From JBCCFK01 sp965262315 (lineage in GTDB: Bacteria; Actinomycetota; Acidimicrobiia; Acidimicrobiales; UBA8592): DNA of 26,270 nucleotides. The translations under genes and the position numbers were made by a program. The notes below the pieces were generated by a model that was not told where the DNA came from, searched no databases, and saw only the letters and a program-made list of their open reading frames with translations. The stretch lies in the NCBI GenBank assembly GCA_965262315.1, contig CBDHFJ010000025.1, forward strand, positions 1 to 26,270, in the 5' to 3' direction. Positions 1 through 5,967 of the stretch are shown one piece after another (position 1 is the stretch's first letter; each line of letters starts with the position of its first letter).

Positions 1-423
1 CTCGGCGTCGCCATGCAACTCGTCGAGCAGCACGAACGGGGGATCCTCAGGCGCGGGCTCGATGAAGGGCGCGAGGTCGGCATCGACGAGGACCAGGCTG
101 ACGTCGGCGTGGTCGATCCTGCTCCGGGTCTGCGTGACGAACGACTCGATCGATGCAAGGCGCATCGGCAACGGCAGGACCACCAACGTGGCCCCCGTCA
201 TCCAGATCGCCCGGATGGCGGTGACGAGCTCCCGGGTGGTCGGGCCGAGCAGCGCAACGTGGGAACCGACCCCGACGTCGCGTCCCTGCAGCGCGGCAGC
301 GATGGCTTGCGCCTCCCGGTGCAGCGTGTCGTAGGAGACATGGGTGGCCTCGTCGCCGCTGATGAAGGTGATGCCCTTGTGGGCGACGGCGGACGCGCTC
401 AGGCGCTCGGGCAACGATCGCAT
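1..423 (-). CDS. AMP-binding acyl-CoA synthetase / fatty acyl-AMP ligase, N-terminal part (runs off left edge)
   Basis: This is the first 141 codons of an adenylate-forming enzyme. The protein begins MRSLPERLSASAV and shows the usual N-terminal pattern of the family: an SGDEATHVSYDTLHREA segment (matching the 'T Y x E L' region), then VGVGSHVALLGPTTRELVTAIRAIW, then MTGATLVVLPLPMRLASIE. Such enzymes activate carboxylic or fatty acids with ATP, giving an acyl-adenylate and then usually an acyl-CoA. The wording after 'LPLP' resembles actinobacterial FadD fatty acyl-AMP ligases more than short-chain synthetases. The ATP-binding and C-terminal motifs lie outside the window, so the substrate cannot be judged. 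An AGGAG sits about 9 nt before the ATG. The gene is divergent from the flavodoxin-like gene, with 60 bp between them. Confidence 0.8.
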   Translation of the reverse strand, partial: MRSLPERLSASAVAHKGITFISGDEATHVSYDTLHREAQAIAAALQGRDVGVGSHVALLGPTTRELVTAIRAIWMTGATLVVLPLPMRLASIESFVTQTRSRIDHADVSLVLVDADLAPFIEPAPEDPPFVLLDELHGDAE

Positions 424-483
424 GGGACGGGGTCTCCTGGGTGGTCGCGGCGAGCCGGCTTCCCTCGTGGCAGGCTGGCCAGG

Positions 484-948
484 ATGTCACTCCGCCTCCT
501 CGTGGTCTCGCACTCCAAGACCGGCGGAACAGCCCGGATGTTAGAGGCCGTACTCGCCGGGGCGCACGACGACGCCATCGAAGGTGTCGAGGTGGTGGTG
601 TCGGCGGCGCTGCACACGGGGCCCGACGACGTTCGTGCTGCGGACGCCCTGATCCTCGGGACCCCGGAGAACTTCGGGTACATGAGCGGCGCCCTCAAGC
701 ACTTCTTCGATTCCGTGTATCACGAGGTGATCGAGGACACCCGCGGCCTCCCGTACGCGCTCTTCGTGAAGGCGGGCAACGACGGCAGCGGAGCAGTGCG
801 GGCGATCGAGCCGCTGACGACCGGCCTGGGTTGGCGGCAGGTCCTGCCGCCGGTGGTCGCGGTGGGAGAGCTCACGGCCGCCCACCTGTCGGCGTGCACC
901 GAACTCGGGGCGACGGTGTCCGCCGGGTTGGCGTACGGGGGCCTCTGA
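484..948 (+). CDS. Flavodoxin / NADPH-dependent FMN reductase-like protein
   Basis: The 154-residue protein begins MSLRLLVVSHSKTGGTARML. A beta-strand followed by a small Ser/Thr/Gly-rich loop (SHSKTGGT) is the FMN-phosphate loop of flavodoxin-like folds. Further on, ALILGTPENFGYMSGALKHFFD matches the 'P.Y.g..sg.lK.f.D' flavin loop of the family. It is probably a cytosolic FMN-binding redox protein; the electron donor and acceptor cannot be told. I chose ATG 484 because the FMN loop follows directly and the upstream part of the open frame is the antisense of the synthetase gene. A CAGGCT box ends 7 nt before the ATG, so the transcript may be leaderless, although a GGCCAGG also lies just upstream. 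The downstream P450 gene is convergent. Confidence 0.75.
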   Translation: MSLRLLVVSHSKTGGTARMLEAVLAGAHDDAIEGVEVVVSAALHTGPDDVRAADALILGTPENFGYMSGALKHFFDSVYHEVIEDTRGLPYALFVKAGNDGSGAVRAIEPLTTGLGWRQVLPPVVAVGELTAAHLSACTELGATVSAGLAYGGL

Positions 949-961
949 CCTCAGGCGACGA

Positions 962-2251
962 TCAGCGAGCGTCGAACTCGACGTGGAGGTTCCGCAGACC
1001 ACGGAGCACGAACGTGTCTTCGTAGTCGAACGTGTTCCCGGGCGCGAGCCGGATGTTCTGCATGCGCTGCAGCAGTCGCTCCACCGCCACCTTCGCCTCC
1101 AGACGGGCGAGCATCGCCCCCGGGCAGTAGTGCTCACCATGGCCGAACGCCAGGTGCATGGACGCGTTCTCGCGCCGACAGTCGAACTCGTCGGGCGACT
1201 CGAAGGTGGCGCCGTCGCGATTGGCGGCCGCGTAGAGGATCCAGACGTGGTCGCCGGCCTTCACTTCCTGGCCGCCCACGTCCACATCCACCTTGGCGCG
1301 CCGGAACAGGCCACCCACGGGTGCCTCGTACCGCAGCCCCTCTTCGACGAAGCCCGGAATCAGTTCGGGGTCCTGTCGCAGCTGCTCCTCGAGGCCGTCG
1401 TCGGTGGCCAGGTGATGGATGAGGTTCGTGATCAGCTTGGTGGTGGTCTCGTTGCCTGCCACCAGGAACTGCTGGAGCATGGAGAGGCGCTCAGCTCGCG
1501 ACAGCAGCTCTCCGTCCACCCTGGCGTTGGCCACGTCGGAGACGAGGTCCTCCTGTGGCTCCGCCTCGCGTCGCTGCAGCATGTCGGAGAAGTACTCGGT
1601 GAACTCGGTGGAGCTGATCAGGTAGCCGCGGACCTGCTCCACGCTCGGGCTGGCGTTGCCGACCGGCATGACCAGATCGTCGGACCAGCGTTTGAACGTC
1701 GCCAGGTCGTCGTCACCGACGCCGAGCGCATAGGCGATGATCGTCATCGGCAGACCGACTGCGAAGTCGGCCACGGCGTCCATCTCTCCATTGCCCACGA
1801 CCTCGTCGAGCAGCCGATCGGTGACCTCGGTGATCATCGGCTCCAGCGCCCGGATCTTCGAGGGCTTGAAGGCCGGGTTGACCGCCTTGCGCTGCCGGCG
1901 ATGCTCCGGCGGGTCGGCGTTGAGCAGCACCGCGGCCGCGCCTCGCTGCGACATGACCTTCTCGAACGTCGTCGCCATGGTGGGGTCCTGCTGCAGTTCG
2001 GCCATCGCACCGGCCATGAGCTCGGGCAGCTTCGACGGGCCGGTGGGCATGAGCGACGAGAAGCGGTCGGTGTCGTGCAGCACCGCGAGGATGTCGTCGT
2101 AGCGGGTGCAGACCCACGCACCGAGCGTCTCGCTCCAGTGCACGGGCGACTCGTCGCGCAGCTGAGCGAAGATCGGGTACGGGCAGGCGATCGCGGCCTG
2201 GTCCCGTCCGATCAGATCATCGAGACCCGGAGCGGCGTCGGTGGTCGTCAT
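962..2251 (-). CDS. Cytochrome P450
   Basis: This is a complete 429-residue bacterial P450. Visible landmarks are the I-helix oxygen-binding segment (LVAGNETTTKLI, near residue 265), the K-helix ExxR (EEGLRYEAPVGGLFRRA) and the haem-ligand loop FGHGEHYCPGAMLARLE with the proximal Cys near residue 376. The length is normal for soluble class I bacterial P450s, which take electrons from ferredoxin and hydroxylate lipids, terpenes or xenobiotics. No ferredoxin or reductase is adjacent. I chose ATG 2251 over the in-frame TTG at 2257 because AGGGGG lies 7 nt before the ATG. An extended -10-like TGGCAGAAT (complement of 2282-2290) suggests a promoter with a leader of roughly 25-30 nt. The haem loop resembles that of the partial P450 at the right edge, but they are different proteins. 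Confidence 0.95.
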   Translation of the reverse strand: MTTTDAAPGLDDLIGRDQAAIACPYPIFAQLRDESPVHWSETLGAWVCTRYDDILAVLHDTDRFSSLMPTGPSKLPELMAGAMAELQQDPTMATTFEKVMSQRGAAAVLLNADPPEHRRQRKAVNPAFKPSKIRALEPMITEVTDRLLDEVVGNGEMDAVADFAVGLPMTIIAYALGVGDDDLATFKRWSDDLVMPVGNASPSVEQVRGYLISSTEFTEYFSDMLQRREAEPQEDLVSDVANARVDGELLSRAERLSMLQQFLVAGNETTTKLITNLIHHLATDDGLEEQLRQDPELIPGFVEEGLRYEAPVGGLFRRAKVDVDVGGQEVKAGDHVWILYAAANRDGATFESPDEFDCRRENASMHLAFGHGEHYCPGAMLARLEAKVAVERLLQRMQNIRLAPGNTFDYEDTFVLRGLRNLHVEFDAR

Positions 2252-2323
2252 GGTCAATCCCCCTGCTTGCGGTACCGCGAGATTCTGCCACGCAGCAGGG
2301 CAACGGTGCCGCGTGCGTTCGCG

Positions 2324-2848
2324 CTAGAGGACGCCGACGACCGATGCCCCGGAGAGGTAGAGATCGACCATGGCCCGCCGTTGCGCGCCGGTCGCTCCCA
2401 GTAGCACCGCGACCCGGTCGACGATCTCGGGGCGGGGGCGCTCGAGCTGGTCGGCGATGTCGATGAGGTCCTCGCGGCGCAAGACGATGGCCTCGTCCTC
2501 GTTGGCGCCTCGGAGGCGGCGGATCAGGGTGAGATAGGCCGTGAGGAGGGACTCGACGTCGCCGGGATCGAAGGCTTCGTCCATGCCCCCTGCGGCGATG
2601 GTGCCCGTCGCGAGCACCAGGACGGGCTCGCGTGCCGGGAACAGGTCGTCCAGCTCGGCGCCGTAGCGGCCTGCCAGCTCGCCGACGAGGCTCGCGGTCA
2701 GCGGGTGGTCGCCGCGCTCGATCATGCGGATGTCGCGGCGGCGCAGACCGTTGCCCGCGACGTGACGGACGCCGAGCTTGCGTTCGCGACGGACCCCTCG
2801 GAGGAAGGTGCCCAGCCGTCGTCCGAAGTCAGGAGAGGTGACGTCCAT
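2324..2848 (-). CDS. XRE-family helix-turn-helix transcriptional regulator
   Basis: This is a 174-residue protein. Residues about 10-70 form a Cro/C1-type HTH: FGRRLGTFLRGVRRERKL, then GLRRRDIRMIERGDHPLTASLVGELAGRYGAELDDLFPA. The remaining ~100 residues are helical and acidic (FDPGDVESLLTAYLTLIRRLRGANEDEAIVLRREDL) and carry no recognised ligand domain. The open frame extends further upstream, but MDVTSPDFGRRLG is the natural start of the HTH. The ATG has no clear Shine-Dalgarno. Instead GATCAT ends 6 nt before it, with TTGGTT 18 nt further up, so a leaderless transcript is likely. The target is unknown; P450 and SDR genes flank it on the same strand. Confidence 0.75.
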   Translation of the reverse strand: MDVTSPDFGRRLGTFLRGVRRERKLGVRHVAGNGLRRRDIRMIERGDHPLTASLVGELAGRYGAELDDLFPAREPVLVLATGTIAAGGMDEAFDPGDVESLLTAYLTLIRRLRGANEDEAIVLRREDLIDIADQLERPRPEIVDRVAVLLGATGAQRRAMVDLYLSGASVVGVL

Positions 2849-2950
2849 GGTCAAATGATCCACGAAACCCCATCGGCGAACCAAAACGAGCCTTGAGGCG
2901 TGGCCGGGTCGGCCGACCCATGACCAGCCCCGCGAGCCTCGCACGACGCC

Positions 2951-3703
2951 TCAGATGTTGGTCATCCCGCCGTCGACGCGGATCGTCTGACCCGTGATGT
3001 AGCTGGCTCGATCGGATGCGAGGAAACAGACCGCGTCGGCGATCTCGGAGGCCTGCCCCCACCGGAGGAGCGGCACCCGCTTCACGAAGTTCTCGCGCAC
3101 GAACTCCTCGCCGAGGCGTTCGAAGGTCGGGCCCCACATCTCGGTGTCGACCAGACCCGGTGCGACCCCGTTCACCCGGACGTTCTTGTTCGCCCACTCG
3201 TTCGCCAGGTTCTTCGTGAGGGTGTTGAGACCACCCTTGGACGCGGCGTACGCCCCTTGGGTGCCACCGGCGCCTGTCGACGCCGTGGAGGACACGTTCA
3301 CGATGGCCCCGTGGCTGGCGAAGAGTGGTTTGGCGAAGCGCGAGCAGAGCATGAACGCCTGGCGCAGGTTGACGAACAACGTCTCGTCGATGGCCTCGCC
3401 GGTGACCTTGTGCGCAGGCTGGTTCCGCTCGACGGCGGCATTGTTCACCAGGATGTCCAGACCACCGAACGCCTCGAGCACGGCCTCGGCGATGCGGTCG
3501 ACGCTGTCGGGGTCGCTGAGGTCCTCTGCCAGCACCAGCGGGTCGTTCGACAGGTCCGCGGCGATCGCGTCCAACTTGTCGCGGCTCCGCGACACCAACG
3601 CGACGCGGGCCCCTCCGGCGTCGAGTTGGCGCACGGCGGCCTCCCCGATGCCCCGGCTGGCACCGGTCACCACTGCGGTCTTGCCTGTGAAGTCGAAGGT
3701 CAT
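2951..3703 (-). CDS. SDR-family NAD(P)-dependent oxidoreductase
   Basis: This is a 250-residue classical short-chain dehydrogenase/reductase. The Rossmann motif TGASRGIGEA lies near residue 11. LVNNAA is the NNAG-type motif, followed by the catalytic Ser in IVNVSST and the YAASK motif (YxxxK) near 150. The C-terminus SYITGQTIRVDGGM is typical of 3-oxoacyl-ACP reductase (FabG)-like and alcohol-oxidising members. Substrate specificity cannot be read from sequence. ATG 3703 was chosen because MTFDFTGKTAVVTGASRG is the usual N-terminus; the 88 residues that the frame adds upstream are antisense of the crotonase gene. TAGGTT ends 7 nt before the ATG, consistent with a leaderless start. It is divergent from the crotonase gene with 52 bp between starts. 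Confidence 0.92.
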   Translation of the reverse strand: MTFDFTGKTAVVTGASRGIGEAAVRQLDAGGARVALVSRSRDKLDAIAADLSNDPLVLAEDLSDPDSVDRIAEAVLEAFGGLDILVNNAAVERNQPAHKVTGEAIDETLFVNLRQAFMLCSRFAKPLFASHGAIVNVSSTASTGAGGTQGAYAASKGGLNTLTKNLANEWANKNVRVNGVAPGLVDTEMWGPTFERLGEEFVRENFVKRVPLLRWGQASEIADAVCFLASDRASYITGQTIRVDGGMTNI

Positions 3704-3755
3704 GGGGGCGAACCTACTCCGTCCACGCGAGCCGAGTGGGTGGCAGGCTGGTGCC
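3704..3755. promoter_or_regulatory. Divergent promoter region between SDR and crotonase-fold genes
   Basis: Only 52 bp separate the two divergent start codons. Leftward, TAGGTT (complement) ends 7 nt before the SDR ATG. Rightward, TGGCAGGCT ends 6 nt before the crotonase ATG. Neither start has a good Shine-Dalgarno, so both may be leaderless. The -35 elements are not clear. Confidence 0.4.
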
Positions 3756-4580
3756 ATGAGCACCGATCTCACCGACCTGGAAACCGTGACCGTCGAGATC
3801 GCAGACGGTGTCGGCTGGGTCACCCTCGACCGCCCCGACGCCCTCAACGCGTTCGACGCCACCATGCAGGCCGAGGTCCGCGCGGTGTGGCGGTCCTTCC
3901 GAGGCGACGACGAGGTCCGCGCGGTCGTCCTCACCGCGGCCGGCGACCGAGCGTTCTGCGTCGGCATCGACCGAGGTCAGGACTTCACCGCGCTCGACGA
4001 CTCCGAGAACCTCTACGGCACGTCGAACAACTTCATGTACGACGACCCCGGCGACGACCTCGGCCCGAAGTCGTGTGACCTCTGGAAACCCGTCATCTGT
4101 GCGGTCAACGGGATGTGCTGCGGCGGGGCCTTCTACTTCCTGGCAGAGGCCGACATCATCGTCGCCGCTGAGCACGCGACGTTCTTCGACCCACACGTCA
4201 CCTACGGCATGGCCGCCGTGTACGAGCCGATGAAGATGGCCCAACGCATGCCGCTGGGCGAGATCCTGCGCCTCACCCTGCTCGGCAACCACGAACGGCT
4301 CTCCGCCGAGACCGCGATGCGCATCGGCCTGGTGAGCGAGGTCGTCCCCGCCGCTCAGCTCGTGGAGACGGCCGGCTGGCTGGCCACCACCATCGCCGCG
4401 CAGCCGGCGACCGCTGTTCAGGCCTCCCTGCGAGCCATCTGGGCCGCCAACGACCTGGGCCGCCTCGAGGCCATGGCCATGGCGCCGGCGATCCTGACCA
4501 CCGGCATGTCGAAGCGGGCCTTGGCCGAGGGCCAGGAAGCGTTCTCGTCGGGCGCCAGGATCGAGCCGCGGCTGCGATGA
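3756..4580 (+). CDS. Crotonase/enoyl-CoA hydratase-fold protein with both catalytic glutamates replaced
   Basis: The 274-residue protein has the crotonase signature: VGWVTLDRPDALNAFD near the N-terminus, the first oxyanion-hole strand at RAFCVGID (66-72) and the second at NGMCCGG (118-124). Aligned to rat mitochondrial enoyl-CoA hydratase, Glu144 corresponds to Tyr127 here and Glu164 to His147 (FFDPHVTYG). Both acid/base residues of hydration are therefore missing, and a hydratase function is unlikely. The superfamily also includes isomerases, hydrolases, decarboxylases and dehalogenases that use other side chains. It lies 46 bp upstream of the GcvT/DmdA-like gene on the same strand. CAGGCT ends 6 nt before the ATG. 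Confidence 0.88.
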   Translation: MSTDLTDLETVTVEIADGVGWVTLDRPDALNAFDATMQAEVRAVWRSFRGDDEVRAVVLTAAGDRAFCVGIDRGQDFTALDDSENLYGTSNNFMYDDPGDDLGPKSCDLWKPVICAVNGMCCGGAFYFLAEADIIVAAEHATFFDPHVTYGMAAVYEPMKMAQRMPLGEILRLTLLGNHERLSAETAMRIGLVSEVVPAAQLVETAGWLATTIAAQPATAVQASLRAIWAANDLGRLEAMAMAPAILTTGMSKRALAEGQEAFSSGARIEPRLR

Positions 4581-4626
4581 CACCTCGTACGCTGCACCGG
4601 CCCACCCCGACCCCAGCGAGGAACGC

Positions 4627-5763
4627 ATGAAGGCTCACGGCCTCAACCCGCGCATCCGCAAGTCACCATTCTTCGCGTCGACGCTCGAGTACGGCGCCAC
4701 CGAGTTCCACCCGTACAACGGCATGTGGATGCCCGTCGGCTACGACACGCCGGTCAACGAGTACTGGAACACGATCGAGCGCGCCGGTCTCTGGGACGTG
4801 GGGGTGCAGCGATGCGTCGAGATCGCCGGTCCCGACGCCGAAGCCTTCATGAACCTGCTGACGCCCCGCGACGTGAGCAAGGTGAAGGTCGGCCAGTGCC
4901 GGTACGTGGTGCTCGTCAACCAGGACGGGGGCATCCTCAACGACCCGGTCATGCTGCGCATGGCCGACGACCGATTCTGGCTCTCGACGGCGGACGGCGA
5001 CATGTACATGTGGGCGAAGGGCGTCTCGGCCTTCTCGGGCCACGACGTCACGGTCGAGACGCCGCACGTCTATCCGCTCCAGGTCCAGGGTCCGAGGTCC
5101 GCCGACATCGTCTCGGCCGTCTTCGGCGACCACGTCCTCGACCTGCGCTACTACCGCTGGACGTATGCGTCCGTCGACGGGATCGAGGTGGTCGTGTCGC
5201 GCACCGGCTACAGCTCCGAGCTCGGGTTCGAGGTCTACCTCCTCGGCACCGAACGCGGGGACGAGCTGTGGACCACGCTCATGACGGTGGGCGGCCCGAT
5301 GGGGCTCTCCCCCGGCTCCCCCAATCGCATCCGCCGCGTCGAAGGCGGCGTGCTCGACTACGGCAGCGACATGGGCCCGGGCGAGAACCCGCTGGAGATG
5401 GGCATGGAACGGCTGATCGCATGGGACAAGCCCGACTTCCTCGGCAAGGCCAGTCTCGAACGGATCCGGGACGAAGGTGTCCGTCGGCGCCACGTCGGCG
5501 TCTTCATGAGCGGCGCCGCGTTCGAACGCAACAACGAGAACCGCTGGGCTGTGGTGTCCGCCGATGCCCGGGTCGGCGACGTGACCTCGGCGGTGTACTC
5601 GCCCCGCCTCGAACGGAACATCGGCTTCGCCATCCTGGACGTCCCTCACGACCAGGGCGGATCGGCGCTGCAGGTCGACACGCCCGAGGGCGTTCGTGAC
5701 ATCGAGATCGCCGACCTGCCCTTCATCCCCCAGCCGGACGCCACGCGAGCCATCCTGCGCTGA
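4627..5763 (+). CDS. GcvT-fold folate-dependent methyltransferase, DmdA-like (possible dimethylsulfoniopropionate demethylase)
   Basis: The 378-residue protein has the aminomethyltransferase (GcvT) fold. Key segments are GLWDVGVQRCVEIAGPDAE (residues ~55-73), LLTPRDVSK, GQCRYVVLVNQDGGILNDPV, and the C-terminal beta-barrel from about residue 280. Compared with GcvT proper, several phrases are closer to dimethylsulfoniopropionate demethylase DmdA: 'WDV..QR.VEI.G', 'RDVSK...GQCRY', 'GGILNDPV', and 'ADGDMYMWAKGV' beside the DmdA 'ADSDV..FAKGL'. DmdA moves a methyl group from DMSP to tetrahydrofolate. No gcvH or gcvP is nearby, which argues against glycine cleavage. Relatives include sarcosine/dimethylglycine enzymes and aryl-O-demethylases, so the substrate is open. 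The ATG has GAGGAA as Shine-Dalgarno, and TACGCT at 4588-4593 may be its -10. Confidence 0.75.
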   Translation: MKAHGLNPRIRKSPFFASTLEYGATEFHPYNGMWMPVGYDTPVNEYWNTIERAGLWDVGVQRCVEIAGPDAEAFMNLLTPRDVSKVKVGQCRYVVLVNQDGGILNDPVMLRMADDRFWLSTADGDMYMWAKGVSAFSGHDVTVETPHVYPLQVQGPRSADIVSAVFGDHVLDLRYYRWTYASVDGIEVVVSRTGYSSELGFEVYLLGTERGDELWTTLMTVGGPMGLSPGSPNRIRRVEGGVLDYGSDMGPGENPLEMGMERLIAWDKPDFLGKASLERIRDEGVRRRHVGVFMSGAAFERNNENRWAVVSADARVGDVTSAVYSPRLERNIGFAILDVPHDQGGSALQVDTPEGVRDIEIADLPFIPQPDATRAILR

Positions 5764-5787
5764 CGACCGAGGCGTGAGGCGAATGGG

Positions 5788-5816
5788 TTCGCATCGACGG
5801 CGAAGGTGACTACGCT
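5788..5816 (+). promoter_or_regulatory. Promoter of the leuA leader transcript
   Basis: TTCGCA (5788-5793) and TACGCT (5811-5816) are separated by exactly 17 bp. They match the housekeeping -35 and -10 at 4/6 and 3/6 positions, with the important first TA and last T of the -10 intact. The expected start site is 7-8 nt further on, at the G of GTG 5824, so the leader-peptide mRNA would be leaderless. Confidence 0.6.
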
Positions 5817-5823
5817 GGCGACC

Positions 5824-5871
5824 GTGGCACAGCTTCTCCTCGGCCTGCGACTTACGAACCCGGTGACCTGA
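5824..5871 (+). CDS. leuA leader peptide (leucine-rich attenuator ORF)
   Basis: This is a 15-codon ORF encoding MAQLLLGLRLTNPVT and then TGA. Five of the 15 codons are Leu (CTT CTC CTC, CTG, CTT), three of them consecutive. It lies 96 nt before leuA in the correct orientation. Its GTG coincides with the predicted transcription start of the 5788-5816 promoter. Leader peptides rich in the regulated amino acid, which sense charged tRNA through ribosome stalling, are known upstream of leuA in several actinobacteria. I infer the same mechanism here. The peptide probably has no function beyond being translated. Confidence 0.65.
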   Translation: MAQLLLGLRLTNPVT

Positions 5872-5947
5872 CCTTCAGGTTTGCCGGGCCTTCCACGTAC
5901 GTACGCAACCGAGTCCGAGAATCGCAGTCCCGCAAGGGCGGCGCTGC
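5866..5947 (+). promoter_or_regulatory. Candidate alternative RNA hairpins of the leuA attenuator
   Basis: Three short stems can be drawn. Stem 1 is ACCTGA (5866-5871) with TCAGGT (5875-5880); it contains the leader stop codon. Stem 2 is GGTT/GC (5878-5884, one bulged T) with GCAACC (5905-5910). Stem 3 is CCC-GCAA-GGG (5929-5938), flanked by GCAG/CTGC, just before the leuA ribosome binding site. Stems 1 and 2 share 5878-5880 and cannot coexist. A ribosome stalled at the Leu codons or resting at the stop would choose between them. Stem 2 encloses the palindrome CGTACGTACG. No strong U-tract terminator is visible, so control could be translational. Confidence 0.4.
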
Positions 5948-5967
5948 GGCACCAAGGAGAACCACAC

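Noticed and set aside
983..2404. Long plus-strand open frame (473 codons) across the P450 gene
   Set aside because: It is the antisense of the P450 and has the Arg/His/Gly/Val-rich composition of a shadow frame; similar long frames lie opposite leuA, the sulfatase and the GAF/PP2C-like gene.
4627..5763. Glycine-cleavage T protein (gcvT)
   Set aside because: No gcvH or gcvP is present and several motifs look more like DmdA; the name gcvT would be misleading.
5895..5906. CGTACGTACG palindrome in the leuA leader
   Set aside because: It is short and may be part of the loop of one leader hairpin; there is no evidence that a protein binds it.
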